From Croceitalea marina (GTDB lineage: Bacteria; Bacteroidota; Bacteroidia; Flavobacteriales; Flavobacteriaceae), in assembly GCF_042684265.1 (NCBI RefSeq), contig NZ_JBHULB010000012.1:26983-90982 (forward strand): a DNA stretch of 64,000 nucleotides, written 5' to 3'. How positions within the stretch are numbered: position 1 is the first letter of the stretch; the number at the start of each line of letters is the position of its first letter. Positions 61,386-64,000 of the stretch are shown here, in pieces. The translations under genes and the position numbers were made by a program. Below the pieces are notes generated by a model, which saw only the letters and a list, made by a program, of their open reading frames with translations, was not told the DNA's origin and made no database searches.

Positions 61386-61997
61386 TTACTTCAACCCTAG
61401 CTCTTTTTTACGTTGTTGCAGCAAAGCATACACATCAAGCTTTTGCCCTTCTTTAATGGTTTCGTCAACCGTTAAAAGCACATATCTTTTAAGTCCGTTT
61501 CTAAATAAAAGCTCTTGTCCAATTTTTAAATCTACCCCACTAGATGAATTTGGCGATAGGTTCGGATTCATCACATTAGGAATAATCAATGGAATAGGTT
61601 TGTTGCTAGGATTCACCAAAGTAAAACTAACCCTGTCTTCGTTGGTGTTTTTTGGTTTAAGTTTTACATCGGTATTGAGCATTTTTATTGCTAGTTTTCC
61701 CAGTTTTTTAGAGTTGTTGGTAAATACAATTTTGCTTCCTTGCTCTACGATTACCTCGACCCTACCCAGCGGTCCTAGTCCAAAACCACGAACGAATTCC
61801 CCTGTCTCTTTGTTTTGAACCTCTACGTCTATTTGGGCCCCAGTATTATTTTTAAGCTGCAGCTCGTACATCTTATAGTTTGGATAATCCAATTCTATTG
61901 ATGAACCAGAAGCTACTTCCACATTAGACTTTTGTGCCCATAAAACAGACACCACCATTAAAAATACTACGACACTAAAGATTATTGTTTTTCTCAT
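61386..61997 (-). CDS. Secreted hypothetical protein
   Basis: A 203-residue protein with a signal peptide ending VLWAQ. The mature part is mostly beta strands (YPNYKMYELQLKNNTGAQIDVEVQNKETGE; VSFTLVNPSNKPIPLIIPNVMNPNLSP), suggesting a small beta-sandwich that may bind another protein or a surface component. No family recognised. It follows the AraC-like gene by about 100 bases, with its own terminator downstream. Confidence 0.65.
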   Translation of the reverse strand: MRKTIIFSVVVFLMVVSVLWAQKSNVEVASGSSIELDYPNYKMYELQLKNNTGAQIDVEVQNKETGEFVRGFGLGPLGRVEVIVEQGSKIVFTNNSKKLGKLAIKMLNTDVKLKPKNTNEDRVSFTLVNPSNKPIPLIIPNVMNPNLSPNSSSGVDLKIGQELLFRNGLKRYVLLTVDETIKEGQKLDVYALLQQRKKELGLK

Positions 61998-62096
61998 GAT
62001 TATTTGTTTTTGAGATTACTACTGCAACAAATTTGAGAAAGTAGTTTTCTGTGGACGACTTAAATAAAAAAGAGACGTCTCATACGATTTGAGACG

Positions 62097-63284
62097 CTAA
62101 TTTTTGATGGAATTCAGGTATTCCGTTGGGGTAAGTTTCACCGCTTTTTTAAAGACACGGTTAAAGGTCGCTTTGCTGTTAAAACCACATTCAAAAGCAA
62201 TACCCACCAATGAAAACTGTTCGTGAGCGCCGCTTTGCAGGCGCTGCTGAAACTCCGTGATTCTAAACTGATTGACAAAGTCATTAAAATTCATGCCAAA
62301 ACCTTGGTTGATGACCTCCGAAACTTCACCTCTGTTCAGGTTGGTCTTTTCAGCCAACTGCTTTAGGTTAAGTTCGGGGTCTAAAAAAATCTTTTCTTCC
62401 TTAAAAAGGGTGTCGATGTTCTCTTTTTGCTCCAATAAGTCACGGTCCAATACTTTCGTTGTAGATGCCGAATCCATGAACGTCCTGTTATAAGGTTTTT
62501 CAAAGTCTTTTAAAAAATTGAAATCGGTAAAATAGCCTTTCACTCCAAAATATAACAGCGCAATGGCGGAAAAGAATTGTATCCACCATTTTTGGGTCCA
62601 ACTCATCTCCACAATATACTCGTCTACAAAAACCTGTACCAAGCCATAGATAAAAATAGCCGTATAGATTAGGAGAAAATTACGTATCCATAGCAGTTCT
62701 TTATTGGCCGTATTTGAGAAAAACTGTTGAATTTCCTCTTTGTACGTAAGGTATAACTGAAATGAAAAGGCCAAATACAACAGCATTTGTGCAGAACCAA
62801 AAAAGGTTACTAAAGGGTTTAGGTAGGGCCATTGAAAATTCTCAACCAAATACCCGTTCTGGTTATCCTCAAAACCAGGTTGCTGGGCATCATATCCATA
62901 AATAACCGCTTTGGCCAGAAAAAACAATAACCAAGGCAAAAAATGCCAAAAGTGTTTTTTTAATAACTTAAATTTTGGGGTCACTACACTTTTTACATAA
63001 AAATAAATGAGGGGTGCCATGAGCAGGTCCATCCCCACCAAAAAGTAGTTGATTTTGGTATTTCTATAGGTATCGTACCAGCCCATAAAACCAATGGTAT
63101 AGGTGGTACGGTGGTAACAAAGAATAAAAAGAATACCTGCTAACAGTATATCTGGCAAAGCTCTTTTCTTAAGATACCTACGGTATAAGAGCACACATAA
63201 AATAGCCCCTTGCAGCCCTAAAATTAAGAGTGGAGTGCTATAGCTATTAAATTGTGGAAAGCCCGCCAAAAACTGTGTTGCCAT
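62097..63284 (-). CDS. Membrane-bound AraC-family transcription regulator
   Basis: A 395-residue regulator. About seven membrane helices fill the first 240 residues (LLILGLQGAILCVLLY; YFLVGMDLLMAPLIYFYVKSVV; LLIYTAIFIYGLVQVFV). The cytoplasmic C-terminal AraC domain (about 295-395) has two helix-turn-helix parts, LNLKQLAEKTNLNRGEVSEVIN and FSLVGIAFECGFNSKATFNRVFKKAVKLTPTEYL. It would link a membrane signal directly to DNA binding. The start at 63284 (MATQFLAGFPQFNS) is preferred; the longer frame adds 66 residues with no domain. Divergent from the restriction gene. Confidence 0.87.
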   Translation of the reverse strand: MATQFLAGFPQFNSYSTPLLILGLQGAILCVLLYRRYLKKRALPDILLAGILFILCYHRTTYTIGFMGWYDTYRNTKINYFLVGMDLLMAPLIYFYVKSVVTPKFKLLKKHFWHFLPWLLFFLAKAVIYGYDAQQPGFEDNQNGYLVENFQWPYLNPLVTFFGSAQMLLYLAFSFQLYLTYKEEIQQFFSNTANKELLWIRNFLLIYTAIFIYGLVQVFVDEYIVEMSWTQKWWIQFFSAIALLYFGVKGYFTDFNFLKDFEKPYNRTFMDSASTTKVLDRDLLEQKENIDTLFKEEKIFLDPELNLKQLAEKTNLNRGEVSEVINQGFGMNFNDFVNQFRITEFQQRLQSGAHEQFSLVGIAFECGFNSKATFNRVFKKAVKLTPTEYLNSIKN

Positions 63285-63496
63285 AAAACCTGCTTGCACT
63301 ACCAAATATATTGTTTTTGGTGGATTGGGGAAATTACTGATGTAAATCACCCAAGCTGTAACCGCTTTACCAAGTCTTGTGTAAAAACCATAGCTAGGTT
63401 GAGGTAAAACCCTAAATAATGCTTTTCTGTTTTTTGTTCGCTGGGTTATGGTTATTTTAGGTCGACCATTAATTCTCCTCATTAAAAGATTATAAG

Positions 63497-63907
63497 TTGA
63501 ACCAAAATCCAGAACAAATAGCTCGTGATAAAATAGACGAAATGCTACGTGAGGCTGGGTGGTTAGTTCAGTCGAAAAATAAAGTTGACCTATCTGCTGG
63601 AAAAGGAGTTGCAGTGCGTGAATACCAAACGGATGTTGGACCAGCTGATTATGTATTGTTGGTAGATAGGAAACCAGTTGGTATTATAGAAGCCAAGCGT
63701 GAAGACGAAGGATACAGACTTACAGTTGTTGAAGAACAATCTTCAAACTACGCAAACGCAAAATTAAAATACTTAAATAACGACTCATTGCCTTTCGTTT
63801 ATGAAAGCACAGGAACAGTTACAAGATTTACAGATTATCGAGACCCAAAACCCAGAGGAAGAAATATTTTTAGTTTTGAATATCCGTTAAGTGTCATAAC
63901 CCTGTGA
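63497..63907 (+). pseudogene. hsdR: Type I restriction enzyme R subunit, N-terminal remnant
   Basis: The first 136 codons of HsdR, the DNA-cleaving and translocating subunit of type I restriction enzymes. The nuclease domain is visible: D51 in VGPADYVLLVDRKP and E65-A66-K67 in VGIIEAKRED. The helicase part is missing: after NIFSFEYPLSVITL the frame ends, close to where an IS1595-type transposase starts in the opposite direction. The gene is therefore almost certainly inactivated by an IS insertion, unless the remainder resumes beyond the element. Confidence 0.85.
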
Positions 63908-64000
63908 TATTAGCAATAACTACTCTTTCGAACAGTCTTTCCCCGAAATACCGTCTATTAAGTTTGTAAACGAACTCATCAAGATAGAGCTGTAGGTACT
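63888..64000 (-). mobile_element. End of an IS1595-like insertion sequence (runs past window)
   Basis: The last 107 bases encode, on the minus strand, the C-terminus of a transposase: YLQLYLDEFVYKLNRRYFGE followed by RLFERVVIANITGL and a TGA at 63896-63894. The motif DEFVYKLNRR is typical of the ISXO2-like (IS1595 family) transposase end. The stop sits close to the probable IS end (GGGTTATGACACTTA); its exact terminal inverted repeat and target duplication cannot be fixed without the other end. Confidence 0.72.
63894..64000 (-). CDS. IS1595-family transposase, C-terminal fragment (partial)
   Basis: A 35-residue C-terminal piece of an ISXO2-like transposase; the rest lies outside the window. 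The residues YLDEFVYKLNRR follow the family pattern (YLDEFxYRFNRR). It is read toward the hsdR remnant. Confidence 0.7.
   Translation of the reverse strand, partial: YLQLYLDEFVYKLNRRYFGERLFERVVIANITGL

Noticed and set aside
63285..63482. N-terminal 66 residues of the AraC-like frame
   Set aside because: They carry no domain and precede the normal start MATQFLAGF; only the shorter form fits the family.
1..64000. tRNA, rRNA or tmRNA genes
   Set aside because: No cloverleaf, rRNA or tmRNA-like segment was recognised on either strand by reading; a covariance scan could still find a missed one.

Overview
This 64 kb window is AT-rich chromosomal DNA from a bacterium of the Bacteroidota, almost certainly a marine member of the Flavobacteriaceae. 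Pointers are DUF3078, DUF3109 and DUF6503 proteins, a LytTR regulator paired with a TPR histidine kinase, two sortilin-like Asp-box proteins, short lipoproteins with LxxC lipoboxes, weak Shine-Dalgarno sequences, and TAnnTTTG promoter boxes in front of several genes. No rRNA, tRNA or CRISPR array was seen.

Layout. 1-12 kb is core genome: the end of aspS, small envelope proteins, a ClC-type chloride protein, cspA, tadA, dxs, a DUF3078 protein, dgt and a phosphate transporter. 12-17 kb carries a large secreted metalloprotease and the yicC-gmk-nadD operon. 17-30 kb is a carbohydrate region: two DUF1080 lipoproteins, two TIM-barrel sugar isomerase/epimerase-like proteins, two closely related GMC oxidoreductases (one with a Tat-exported gluconate 2-dehydrogenase subunit 3 partner), a Gfo/Idh/MocA oxidoreductase and two MFS transporters. 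Together they look like a pathway that oxidises glycosides at C3 and then cleaves and imports the products. 30-34 kb holds nrdB-nrdA (class I ribonucleotide reductase).

33.9-34.8 kb is an apparent gene-poor gap. It contains a minus-strand mini-locus: a promoter-like box, a 39-codon secreted or membrane peptide, long inverted pairing and a perfect 38-bp palindrome with a U-tract on the minus strand. It lies back to back with a LytTR regulator/TPR kinase pair. 37-54 kb is mostly housekeeping: MarC, a tail-specific protease, dCMP deaminase, HupE-like, TerB-DnaJ, bacilliredoxin, PlsC, an HD hydrolase, a six-hairpin glycosidase-like protein, an ECF sigma factor with a DGPF/YciI partner, a radical SAM protein, enoyl-CoA hydratase, an NtrY-like kinase and a HemJ-like protein.

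54-64 kb is the accessory end. Two paralogous sortilin-like proteins are separated by a frameshifted GIY-YIG nuclease gene bracketed by REP-like palindromes. Then come a secreted protein, a membrane-bound AraC regulator, and a type I restriction R subunit cut short by the end of an IS1595-like insertion sequence that runs off the window.

The most unusual points are the 34 kb mini-locus, the GIY-YIG/palindrome unit, a ClC protein lacking both transporter glutamates, a terminator placed directly in front of the sigma factor gene, and the IS-disrupted restriction gene.
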